This document shows positions 56,884 to 64,000 of a stretch of 64,000 nt of DNA, piece after piece. Numbering within the stretch: the stretch's first letter is position 1; every line of letters begins with the position of its first letter. Source of the DNA: an uncultured Campylobacter sp. Its GTDB lineage: Bacteria > Campylobacterota > Campylobacteria > Campylobacterales > Campylobacteraceae. The position numbers were made by a program, and so were the translations under genes. The stretch is taken from assembly GCA_900539505.1 (NCBI GenBank), contig UQCL01000003.1, positions 1 through 64,000 of the forward strand. The letters are read 5' to 3'. The notes below the pieces were generated by a model. The model did not search any database. It saw only the letters and a program-made list of their open reading frames with translations, and was not told the origin of the DNA.

Positions 56884-58356
56884 TTACGAGTAGAAAATAT
56901 ACGCGTACCCCGAAACCAAAAACGCGGAGAATATCGCTAAAATTCCGCCACTTCGTACCATTTCCGCCTGGCGAATGCGTCCCGTGCCGAAAACCAAAGC
57001 ATTCGGTGGCGTCGCTACCGGCATTATGAAAGCGCAGCTTGCGCCCACACCGATTACTATAGTAAGAGTCTCTTTCGGTAGCCCCATTTGCGCTGCTACT
57101 CCCGCAAATACTGGCACTAAAAGTGCAGCAGAGGCGGTATTGCTCGTAAATTCCGTAAGGCAGATGATAAAAACCGCCGTTACCAAAAGTACGATGTAAG
57201 TAGGCGCTCCGCCGAAAGTGTGCGCGACTAGATCGCCAAGCACCTTAGAAGCTCCGGAATCGCCTAAAACCGCACTTAGCGTAAGTCCGCCGCCAAAAAG
57301 CAGCAACACGCCCCACTCGGTATTTTCTGCGATATCGTGCCATTTGGCAAGTCCTAGTATGACGATTACGACTGCCGAGCAGATGGCGACGTAAGCATCA
57401 TCCACTTTAAAGCCCACAAGGGCTGAAATTTGTTTCGAAAATATCCAGCCAAGCGCTGTTAGAGCAAATACGACGATCGTAATAATGCGCTCGCGCGTCC
57501 AAGGGATATGCTCCAGATCCATCTCTATTTTATGGCTTAAATTCGGCTTGAAAATTATATAAAGCACCACAAGCATTATTGGTAGCATCACGCACATTAG
57601 CGGCAAACCCACCTTCATCCAGTCCGCGAAGCTGTAGTGCAAGGCTTGAGCCACGATTAAATTTGGCGGAGATCCCACGAGCGTGCCCAGACCTCCGATG
57701 CTTGCAGAATACGCGATGCCTAAAAGCAAAAACACAAGCGTGCCGCGATCTTTGCTCTCGTCCATATTGGCGCAAATTCCAAGCGCGATTGGAAGCATCA
57801 TCGCAGCAGTTGCGGTGTTTGAAACCCACATCGAAAGGATCGCCGTAGCAAGGCAGATTAAAATCGCAGCTACACCCAAGCGACCGCCTGCGCGGGCGAT
57901 TAGCCACATCGCGATCTTTTTATCGAGCTTTTGCATATGCAGAGCCGTTGCTAGAGCAAAACCGCCGAAAAAGGTAAAGATCGTAGGGTTTGCAAAATTC
58001 GCAAGCGTGCTTTTGATGGTGGCAGCCGTGAAAGTGCCATCTTTAGCGAATTTGCCAAGTCCGATAGCTACCGCAAGCACCGGCACCATAAGCGCGGTTA
58101 CCGTGATATGCACGGCCTCTGTAAGCCACATAATCGCGATAAAAGCAAGCAGCGCAAGGCCTTTTTTGACATTAGGCTCAAATGGTAACGCGGCATATAG
58201 CGCAAAGCCCACAGCAGCGGCAATCGCCATAATGATGACACCACGCTTAGGGAACGGCACGGTGTCGGTTAGCCTGTCTAAACCCAGCTCGTCTACGTCT
58301 GAGTCCAGTGGTCCTTGTAAGCGGGAGTTGCGTAACTCCACTTTGTGTTCTTCCAT
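56884..58356 (-). CDS. DASS/SLC13 family sodium-dicarboxylate symporter
   Basis: A 490-residue membrane protein with two inverted repeats, each holding the family's SNT motif: SNTATAAMMLPIALGI and TSNTASAALLVPVFAG. The Pro in VATPPNALVFG is also typical. Members import succinate, citrate or related acids with Na+, relevant to a bacterium living on organic acids. Divergent from the OMP gene. A TACTCC (GGAGTA) site lies ahead of the ATG. Confidence 0.9.
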   Translation of the reverse strand: MEEHKVELRNSRLQGPLDSDVDELGLDRLTDTVPFPKRGVIIMAIAAAVGFALYAALPFEPNVKKGLALLAFIAIMWLTEAVHITVTALMVPVLAVAIGLGKFAKDGTFTAATIKSTLANFANPTIFTFFGGFALATALHMQKLDKKIAMWLIARAGGRLGVAAILICLATAILSMWVSNTATAAMMLPIALGICANMDESKDRGTLVFLLLGIAYSASIGGLGTLVGSPPNLIVAQALHYSFADWMKVGLPLMCVMLPIMLVVLYIIFKPNLSHKIEMDLEHIPWTRERIITIVVFALTALGWIFSKQISALVGFKVDDAYVAICSAVVIVILGLAKWHDIAENTEWGVLLLFGGGLTLSAVLGDSGASKVLGDLVAHTFGGAPTYIVLLVTAVFIICLTEFTSNTASAALLVPVFAGVAAQMGLPKETLTIVIGVGASCAFIMPVATPPNALVFGTGRIRQAEMVRSGGILAIFSAFLVSGYAYIFYS

Positions 58357-58623
58357 AGATACTCCTTTTTTGGATTTGGCTTATGATACAAAAATGAGGC
58401 GGGAATTTTATAAATTCCAAATCAAATCGTCTTAAATTTTTAAAAGTGCAGTTACTATCGGTAACACGGCACTTATCTCGTGTGTAAATTTTAAATTATA
58501 CATAAAAACGAACAACTAAGTAAGCGCTTTAAATTTCATCACAGATTATTTTTTAATGACACCCGAGATTAAATTTGTTAACTGCTCAAGGGAGGCGGTG
58601 TAGAATTTCGTCAAATTTCATCT

Positions 58624-58701
58624 AGGCAAGCGAGATAGAATTCTGTCCTTAGCAAACGAGATAAAATTTTATCCAAGGCGAGTGAGATAAAATTCCAAGT
58701 C
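58624..58701. repeat. three tandem 26-base repeats
   Basis: Three head-to-tail units (58624-58649, 58650-58675, 58676-58701) share the frame AGGCAAGCGAGATAxAATT. Their AT word varies: AGAATTCTG, AAAATTTTA, AAAATTCCA. They are imperfect, differing at roughly 5-8 of 26 positions by eye. Confidence 0.7.
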
Positions 58702-58739
58702 TTGTCGCGAAATTCATCGAAATTTCAAAAAAAGGATAT

Positions 58740-58745
58740 TATAAT
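58740..58745 (+). promoter_or_regulatory. -10 box before the beta-barrel gene
   Basis: GATATTATAATCAG contains TATAAT; the predicted start near 58752 leaves a long leader before the GTG at 58866. Confidence 0.45.
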
Positions 58746-58865
58746 CAGCAAATTTTAAACGCGCTTATGAGCGAGCTTGGCGGAAGACGCTCAAAGATAG
58801 CAAGTGGTAAAATGGCAAAGCGGCGGCGGCGGAAAGCCCGAAATTATAAATTATAAGGAGAAAAT

Positions 58866-59498
58866 GTGAAAAACAAAATTTTAATCGCGGCGTTTGCCGC
58901 TGCGGTATGCGTGAGTTCAAGCTTTGGCGAGGGGATATTTTTAGGTATCGAGGGAGATTATTCTTTTAAATCCAGCATCACTACTAAATGGTCTGACGAG
59001 GACGATTCTGGCACGAATAAAGATAATAAGGGGCAGGCTGCGCTCGGCTTTAAAGGCGGCTATGATTTTGGTATAGCTAGGGCGTACGGCGAGTACTTGT
59101 ATGATTTCAAAGCTTCGAAAACTGGCACTGACGAGGACATCATATTTAAACACGAGTGGAATAAGCACAGCTTGCTCGTAGGCGGGGATTTTACGCCTGA
59201 GATTACGAATGGCTTTAAACTCGTAGCGGGCGCATATACAGGAGTTTCATTTTTGAAATATAAAATTTATTCATATGACGAATCTGACGGAAGCAGCGAT
59301 TCGCTTTCAAAGACTCTGCCTGGCTGGGTCATCGGTGCAAGACTAGGCGGGCTATATAGCTTTGATGAGCATAACGAGATCGAGTTTGGCTACAAGGCGG
59401 ACTACACGAGGTACAAGGCCAGTAAGCTCGGAGAGGATGTAGACAAGGTATATGAGACTAACCACGGGCTCTATCTAGGGTATAACTTTAAATTTTAA
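58866..59498 (+). CDS. small outer-membrane beta-barrel protein
   Basis: A 210-residue protein with a signal peptide of about 20 residues (ending CVSSSFG). Alternating hydrophobic/aromatic strands follow, such as GIFLGIEGDYSF, ARAYGEYLYDF and NEIEFGYKADYTRY. The last strand ends in Phe (GLYLGYNFKF), as needed for outer-membrane insertion. Probably an 8-strand OMP of the OmpA/porin-like type. The start is GTG 58866 behind TAAGGAG; the ATG two bases upstream runs into a stop. Confidence 0.82.
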   Translation: MKNKILIAAFAAAVCVSSSFGEGIFLGIEGDYSFKSSITTKWSDEDDSGTNKDNKGQAALGFKGGYDFGIARAYGEYLYDFKASKTGTDEDIIFKHEWNKHSLLVGGDFTPEITNGFKLVAGAYTGVSFLKYKIYSYDESDGSSDSLSKTLPGWVIGARLGGLYSFDEHNEIEFGYKADYTRYKASKLGEDVDKVYETNHGLYLGYNFKF

Positions 59499-59519
59499 AA
59501 ATTCTAACGTACTAGCGCA

Positions 59520-59549
59520 GGATGGAGCGAACGAACTCCCGCTCTATCC
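59520..59549 (+). terminator. terminator of the beta-barrel gene
   Basis: GGATGGAGCG pairs with CGCTCTATCC (10 pairs including one G-U) around a 10-base loop, followed by GCTTTT. It lies 21 bases after the gene. Confidence 0.6.
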
Positions 59550-60307
59550 GCTTTTAAATTCCAAATAATTATTAGACGTCAAATCGCAGGATTGTTTAAT
59601 CCGAAATTTGCTAGCAATTCAGACGTAATTATATGATAATCAAAGGATGCTGCTGGTACTAGACATCAAATTTTACCCGCTTGCGCATATAAAATTTTAA
59701 AATTTTTAAAAATATCATTATCCAAGCTTAATTTCCTATTTTTAGTGCTATCTGCTAAGCGCTTAAATTGACGGAATTTATGAAATTTTACTCAATCCGC
59801 TTTTTCTAAGAATCGTTAAAATCTCAAGTTGAAAAAGCGGAATTTTATTAATGTCTCCATTTGCCACTTTAAATTTGTTTCATAATTGCTTCGGATATCT
59901 CACGACCTCTAGTTCGAGTACGACGCAGAAATACCATTTTGCTTTATGGAAATCTCGCATTTACATCTTCGGGATTAGCACTTAAATTTTGCGGTAAAAT
60001 TCTAAAACTACTACACCTAAGAATTTTACCGTTTTAAAGCATTAAATTTTTACTATTTTAATGTTAGCCGCAAGCGTAGAATTTTACCTTTATAAATTCA
60101 TAGTAAAAGCAGTGACGCCTGTCGTGCGGATTTAGATGCTAGATTAATCCGCAAGCGCTACGCTTTTACTAAAATTTTGTCTTTGTAAAAATTTTAAAAT
60201 TTCAATCGCTGTTTTTAAAATACTTCGGCGCAAACATAAATTTCTAGCTGCTTCGCTATATTTTGTAAGCTAGCTCGGAGTTTTAAAATAGCAAGTCGTC
60301 GTGCCTA
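59550..60307. other. non-coding gap with a composite hairpin
   Basis: About 760 bases without a gene. At 60102-60170, AGTAAAAGC pairs with GCTTTTACT, enclosing a second stem TGCGGATT / AATCCGCA (60125-60153). The rest is AT-rich with TTTAAAATTT words. Confidence 0.5.
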
Positions 60308-61639
60308 CTATTTGCCAAAAACCCTAGCGAAAATCGCGTCTACGTTTTTAGTGTAATATCTGTAGTCAAAGCACTCTTTGATCTCGCTTTCGCTTAGTTT
60401 TTCTCGCAGCTTTGTATCTGCGAGCAGATTTTGCAAAAACAGGCTATGCCCTTGCTCATCTATAGCTTTTTTGCCCTCTTGCAGATCCGCCCAGACCTTC
60501 ATCGCATTACGCTGCACGATTTTATAAGCATCCTCTCTGCTAACTCCTCGTTTAGGCAGCTCTAGCAGCACGCGCTGCGAAAACACGAGCCCACCGGTTA
60601 AATTTAGATTTCTCATCATATTTTCGGGATATACGAGCAGTTTTTCGATCAAGCTTGTCAAGCGATTTAGCATAAAATCGGCGGTTATAAAGCCATCAGG
60701 GAGGATAAATCGCTCGACCGAGCTATGGCTGATGTCGCGTTCGTGCCATAGCGCTACGTCCTCCATCGCAGGTATTGCGAAGCTACGGATCATACGACAT
60801 AGTCCCGTTACGTTTTCGCTAAGCACAGGATTTCGTTTGTGTGGCATTGCAGAGCTGCCCTTTTGACCTGGGCTAAAAAATTCCTCTGCCTCATAAACCT
60901 CGGTGCGTTGATAGTGGCGGATTGCGATAGCGATCTTTTCGCAGCTGGAAGCCAGGATCGCAAGTGCGCTCATTACCTGCGCGTAGCGATCGCGTTGGAT
61001 GACTTGATTGGACGCGGGAGCGGGCTTTAGCCCCAGATATTCGCACACTAGCTCTTCCAGCTCTAGTGGAGCGTGGGCGAAATTTCCCATCGCACCGCTT
61101 ATTTTACCGTAGCTGATGACGCTTTTTGCGTGTTGCAAAAGCTCTAGCGCGCGATTTATCTCATCATACCAGACCGCAAGCACGAGTCCGAAAGTGATCG
61201 GCTCGCCGTGGATACCGTGGCTGCGCCCGACCATCAGTGTCATTTTATGCTTCATGGCTTGAGATTTTATCGCGGCTTTTAAATTTTGCACATCCTCAAT
61301 GATAAGCTCCATGCTTTCTTTGATTTGTAGCGCGACGGCGGTATCGATGCAGTCACTACTAGTCATGCCGTAATGCACGAAGCGGCTCTCCTGCCCAAGG
61401 CTCTCACTCACGCTCGTTAGAAACGCGATGACGTCGTGCTTGGTGGTCTTTTCGATCTCATCTATCCGCTCGATCCTAAAGCTTGCGTTTTGTAGAATTT
61501 TATCTTTATCGCAGTCACTTATTAGACCTAGCTTATTCCACGCTTTAACCGCCGCGAGCTCGACTTTTAGCCACGCGTCGTATTTGGCTTGCAAGCTCCA
61601 TTTTTCAGACATCTCTTTTCTTGCGTATCTTTCGACCAT
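60308..61639 (-). CDS. purB: adenylosuccinate lyase
   Basis: A 443-residue fumarase/aspartase-superfamily enzyme of purine synthesis, splitting adenylosuccinate and SAICAR. It has the superfamily signature SSAMPHKRNP, the N-terminal MVERYARKEMSEKWS, and the TSSDCIDTAVALQ and SHGIHGEP regions. The start ATG 61639 is supported by AAAGG upstream and by family length; the 70-residue extension in front covers promoter DNA and is not coding. Confidence 0.96.
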   Translation of the reverse strand: MVERYARKEMSEKWSLQAKYDAWLKVELAAVKAWNKLGLISDCDKDKILQNASFRIERIDEIEKTTKHDVIAFLTSVSESLGQESRFVHYGMTSSDCIDTAVALQIKESMELIIEDVQNLKAAIKSQAMKHKMTLMVGRSHGIHGEPITFGLVLAVWYDEINRALELLQHAKSVISYGKISGAMGNFAHAPLELEELVCEYLGLKPAPASNQVIQRDRYAQVMSALAILASSCEKIAIAIRHYQRTEVYEAEEFFSPGQKGSSAMPHKRNPVLSENVTGLCRMIRSFAIPAMEDVALWHERDISHSSVERFILPDGFITADFMLNRLTSLIEKLLVYPENMMRNLNLTGGLVFSQRVLLELPKRGVSREDAYKIVQRNAMKVWADLQEGKKAIDEQGHSLFLQNLLADTKLREKLSESEIKECFDYRYYTKNVDAIFARVFGK

Positions 61640-61668
61640 TTTAGTAGCCTTTCGGTTAGAATTTCTTG

Positions 61669-61674
61669 TATAAT
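61669..61674 (+). promoter_or_regulatory. -10 box of the pseudouridine synthase gene
   Basis: CTTGTATAATGATGG contains TATAAT with a predicted start near 61681. It overlaps the promoter of purB on the other strand. Confidence 0.55.
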
Positions 61675-61684
61675 GATGGCAAAA

Positions 61685-61690
61685 ATTATA
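61685..61690 (-). promoter_or_regulatory. -10 box of purB
   Basis: TATAAT on the minus strand, predicted start near 61678, giving a leader of about 39 bases. The two divergent starts are only a few bases apart, so the promoters overlap. Confidence 0.5.
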
Positions 61691-61714
61691 TAAAAATGGG
61701 GCTGAAAGTTTAAT

Positions 61715-63115
61715 ATGGGTTATGAGAAAAGAAGCTTGGGAAGCTTTGAGGGGCGCAAAATTTATGAAATTCTGCTTAGCCTCGGATACGATATGAAATC
61801 CGCGCAGCGCATCTGTGACAAGCATCGCGTAACCGATGCAGAGGATCAAAATTTACATAAAAGCTCCGTCGCGCACGGAGAAATTTTTTTGATCGATTAC
61901 AAATGCGAGCCGCGCGGACTGAAGCCGATCTTTGAGTGCGATGCGTTTGCGGCATTTGACAAGCCGAGTGGAATTTTAAGCCATCCGAGCGGGCGCAACT
62001 CGCCTTATAATATGTATGACGAGATCTGGTCGCTATACGGGCAGGACGCGTGCGTGGCGCATAGGCTTGATTTAGAAACCAGCGGAATTCTTATTGTCGC
62101 CAAGGATAAAGACGCGGCGCGCGAGCTTAAAGAGTGCTTCGAACAGCGTAGGGTGATGAAAAGCTATCTAGTGCTCGTACGAGGGGATTTGCAAAGTGCT
62201 GCTTGCAATGGTGAGATAGAGAATTGCTATGCTCTAGGCTTTGATGAAATTTGCGGATCAAAATTTGCGGGCGATGCTGTGAGCTTACCAGATAACGTAT
62301 CGGATCTGCGCGATGCATTAGCTCTAAAAGGAGCAGGCGATAAATTTGGATTTAATATCTTGTCTAATGGTGCGCGTAGGGGATTATGGCGCAGCACTCT
62401 ATCTGGCGGCGCGCAGGTTAAATTTAAATCTGGCGCTCCTATTGGCGATGTTGGTAGCGGATCTGAATTTGATGCTTTATCCTACGGCGTGAGCGATAAG
62501 CTTAAACCCGCTATCGCGATGAGTAGCGCGGATAACGGACATAAACCTTACGCCTTATCTATGGCTAAATCTTTGCCGGCTACTTCTACGAGCTGTGTAA
62601 ATTTGAAAAAATTTGAGCCTGCAAAATACGCAAAATTTGGCGAAAAACTGAAATTTTTAAAGGATTTTGAGGGATTTGTGATCGATGCTCCAATCGCTCC
62701 TAGCGACGAGTTTGCCAATCTTAAAATTCGTATGAAAATATCGCGCGATGGCAAGGAGGCGATCACGCTGATACGCCCGCTGCGATATTTCTCGGACATG
62801 GACGCTAGCCTGATTGAGTGCTATCCACTGACGGGTAGGCAGCATCAGATCAGGCTGCATCTATTTGCCGCGGGTGCGCCGATATTGGGAGAGCCGCTGT
62901 ATGGGCTTTCGCGAGAGCAAGCGGAGCGGATATTGGATAAAAAGATGGATGAGACGGAGCGGATCAGAACGACGGGAGCGCCTAGATTGTTACTGCACGC
63001 GAATGTAATTTGCTTTAAACTGAGCGGCGAACGATATGAGATAAAAAGCAAATTTGATGCCGCAAAAGAGTTTTATAATCTCGCGAAAATCGGTAAAATT
63101 CAAGCAACTCAATAA
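61715..63115 (+). CDS. RluA-type pseudouridine synthase with a large insertion
   Basis: A 466-residue rRNA/tRNA modification enzyme. It has an S4-like N terminus (about residues 1-65) and the RluA catalytic segment CVAHRLDLETSGILIVAKD (Asp119 of HRLD). C-terminal motifs are ECYPLTGRQHQIRLHL and GAPILGEPLYG. Usual length is about 300-330 residues. The extra length lies at about 163-318, between LVRGDLQ and FVIDAPIAP, and is a Gly/Ser/Ala/Asp-rich segment with no recognisable fold. Conserved residues are intact, so it is probably active. Confidence 0.85.
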   Translation: MGYEKRSLGSFEGRKIYEILLSLGYDMKSAQRICDKHRVTDAEDQNLHKSSVAHGEIFLIDYKCEPRGLKPIFECDAFAAFDKPSGILSHPSGRNSPYNMYDEIWSLYGQDACVAHRLDLETSGILIVAKDKDAARELKECFEQRRVMKSYLVLVRGDLQSAACNGEIENCYALGFDEICGSKFAGDAVSLPDNVSDLRDALALKGAGDKFGFNILSNGARRGLWRSTLSGGAQVKFKSGAPIGDVGSGSEFDALSYGVSDKLKPAIAMSSADNGHKPYALSMAKSLPATSTSCVNLKKFEPAKYAKFGEKLKFLKDFEGFVIDAPIAPSDEFANLKIRMKISRDGKEAITLIRPLRYFSDMDASLIECYPLTGRQHQIRLHLFAAGAPILGEPLYGLSREQAERILDKKMDETERIRTTGAPRLLLHANVICFKLSGERYEIKSKFDAAKEFYNLAKIGKIQATQ

Positions 63116-63755
63116 AATATGGATGCTTTGGCGGATCAGATAAATTTTTAAGATACGAATTTATTTTGTGTGCGTATTTAGAAGTTTGGCGTGTATAAAA
63201 TTTCTTGGAATTTTCGCGTAGCTTTTAATGAGATTTACTAAAAGGTTGAATATAGCGTACGTCATAAATCAAATAAGTCAAATCTAATTATATTCGCTAA
63301 AGCGGAGGTGAGGTGACAAATTCTACTACGATGATAAGGCGCGCCTAGACGTACATTTATTGTAAGCACGTTTTGTTTTTAAATTTTATTAGTTTTTTAC
63401 GCCTTACGATATGCCATAAAATTTTAAAATTTTAGCAGTTACTTGCTTTGCCGTAATCTATAGCACTAGGACAAATTTCTTTCATGCAGCGCGTTAACCT
63501 ATCATTCTGATAAGTCTTTTATTTTGGTTTAAATTCTTGATTTTATTGAGTGGCCTTTTAGAACTTTGAAAAATTCTGCTTTAAAATCTCTTCTAATAAA
63601 ATTAGAATTTAGGAAAATAATTTTTGGCTGCTATCGCACGCGGCTAAATTTATATAAACGCGGATCCGATTGCCATAAAGCATGTAGCTAAATGCATATT
63701 TATGCTCTATAATCGTCATAATTTGAAGTTTCAAATAAACAATTTTAAACTAAAT
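63116..63755. other. non-coding gap
   Basis: About 640 bases of AT-rich sequence after the pseudouridine synthase gene. No gene, RNA or terminator with a T run is evident. Confidence 0.45.
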
Positions 63756-64000
63756 TCAAATAGCCATAAACGCTACTTCCGCTTCGCCGATATTAATGAC
63801 CTCGCCTTTGCGCAATCATCACGTCCAAGCCGTGCTCCATGTCCCACGAGCAGCTAAACTCAAAGCCGATTTTCGCACTGTCTAGGATATAGATATTTTA
63901 CAGCTCCAATAGTTCGCTAAGCTCCTGCGGCGTGCTGATGCCCGGCTGAAATCGCTTTTCGTCTCACTCGGATAGTCGTAGATCTCCTGCCATTTTGGGT
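63756..64000 (-). pseudogene. decayed DUF6985-like immunity-type gene (continues beyond the window)
   Basis: Translating the minus strand in pieces recovers one protein. It runs PKWQEIYDYPSETKSDF, then (other frame) DEKRFQPGISTPQELSELLE, an in-frame TAA at 63898-63900, IYILDSAKIGFEFSCSWDME with HGLDVMI, and (frame shifted near 63805-63815) RKGEVINIGEAEVAF and a stop. The FxCSWDxEHGLxV ... VxxIGxAxVAF pattern is that of DUF6985, often found with immunity genes. Two frameshifts and a nonsense codon make it a pseudogene. Confidence 0.6.

Larger units (their letters stand above)
58357..58865. other. gap with short tandem repeat
   Basis: About 500 bases without a gene between the symporter and the OMP gene. 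The stretch 58624-58701 is a 26-base tandem repeat, listed separately. A TATAAT at 58740-58745 is a possible OMP promoter, leaving a leader of about 110 bases. Confidence 0.5.

Noticed and set aside
59930..59960. Possible tRNA T-arm (AGTTCGAGTACGA)
   Set aside because: No acceptor stem, anticodon arm or CCA-side pairing could be found around it.
61640..61849. 70-residue N-terminal extension of purB
   Set aside because: It would run through two promoters and the start of the divergent gene; family length and the ribosome-binding site support the ATG at 61639.

Overview
The window is a Campylobacterota chromosome segment, most likely a relatively GC-rich Campylobacter of the C. gracilis type. 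The evidence is the ruvC-dnaA-dnaN-gyrB origin region, DnaA boxes of the TTATTCAC type, CjaA-like and DsbI-like proteins, TorA-type reductases paired with monohaem cytochromes, and TATAAT promoters preceded by T-rich DNA instead of a clear -35 box. The species is an inference; no rRNA or tRNA gene is present to settle it.

Layout. 1-9.2 kb is housekeeping DNA: a universal stress protein, a SemiSWEET, rpsT-prfA, glmM-lspA-TM2/SHOCT-hemJ-nhaA, two hydrolases and ruvC. 9.2-10.8 kb is the origin, with DnaA-box clusters on both sides of dnaA. 10.8-20.4 kb is a leading-strand run of dnaN, gyrB, a degenerate GGDEF-EAL protein, queF, an HD protein, the SRP RNA (opposite strand), typA and a HAD phosphatase. 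20.4-33 kb is accessory: two tandem orphan amino-acid-binding proteins, an ankyrin-type lipoprotein, DUF805 and TM2 membrane proteins, a first S/N-oxide reductase cassette with a divergent Crp/Fnr regulator, a SUKH-like protein, tpx and a HutX-like haem protein. 33-39 kb holds an AT-rich patch and a second reductase cassette led by a DsbI-like membrane protein that lacks its CXXC. 39-52 kb has an NSS transporter, a CorC/HlyC-type protein, an M48 lipoprotein, moaC with a DUF493 gene, a putative small RNA, an EF-hand/YegP pair, a His-tailed periplasmic protein, and a beta-helix protein next to a PatB/MalY lyase. 52-64 kb has a DUF3137 protein, a CjaA-type ABC transporter, a DASS symporter, a beta-barrel protein, purB, an enlarged RluA-type synthase and a decayed immunity-like pseudogene at the right edge.

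How the genes fit together. The two TorA cassettes, the Crp/Fnr regulator and moaC (molybdenum cofactor synthesis) point to anaerobic respiration on S- or N-oxides. Amino-acid uptake (CjaA operon, orphan binding proteins, NSS) and C4-dicarboxylate uptake (DASS) fit an asaccharolytic oral-type Campylobacter. Long non-coding stretches are filled with short AT palindromes (AAATTTTAAAATTT, GCGGAATTTT, AGAATTCTG), and some of these motifs also lie inside genes with odd low-complexity segments. No insertion sequence, prophage or CRISPR array was seen.
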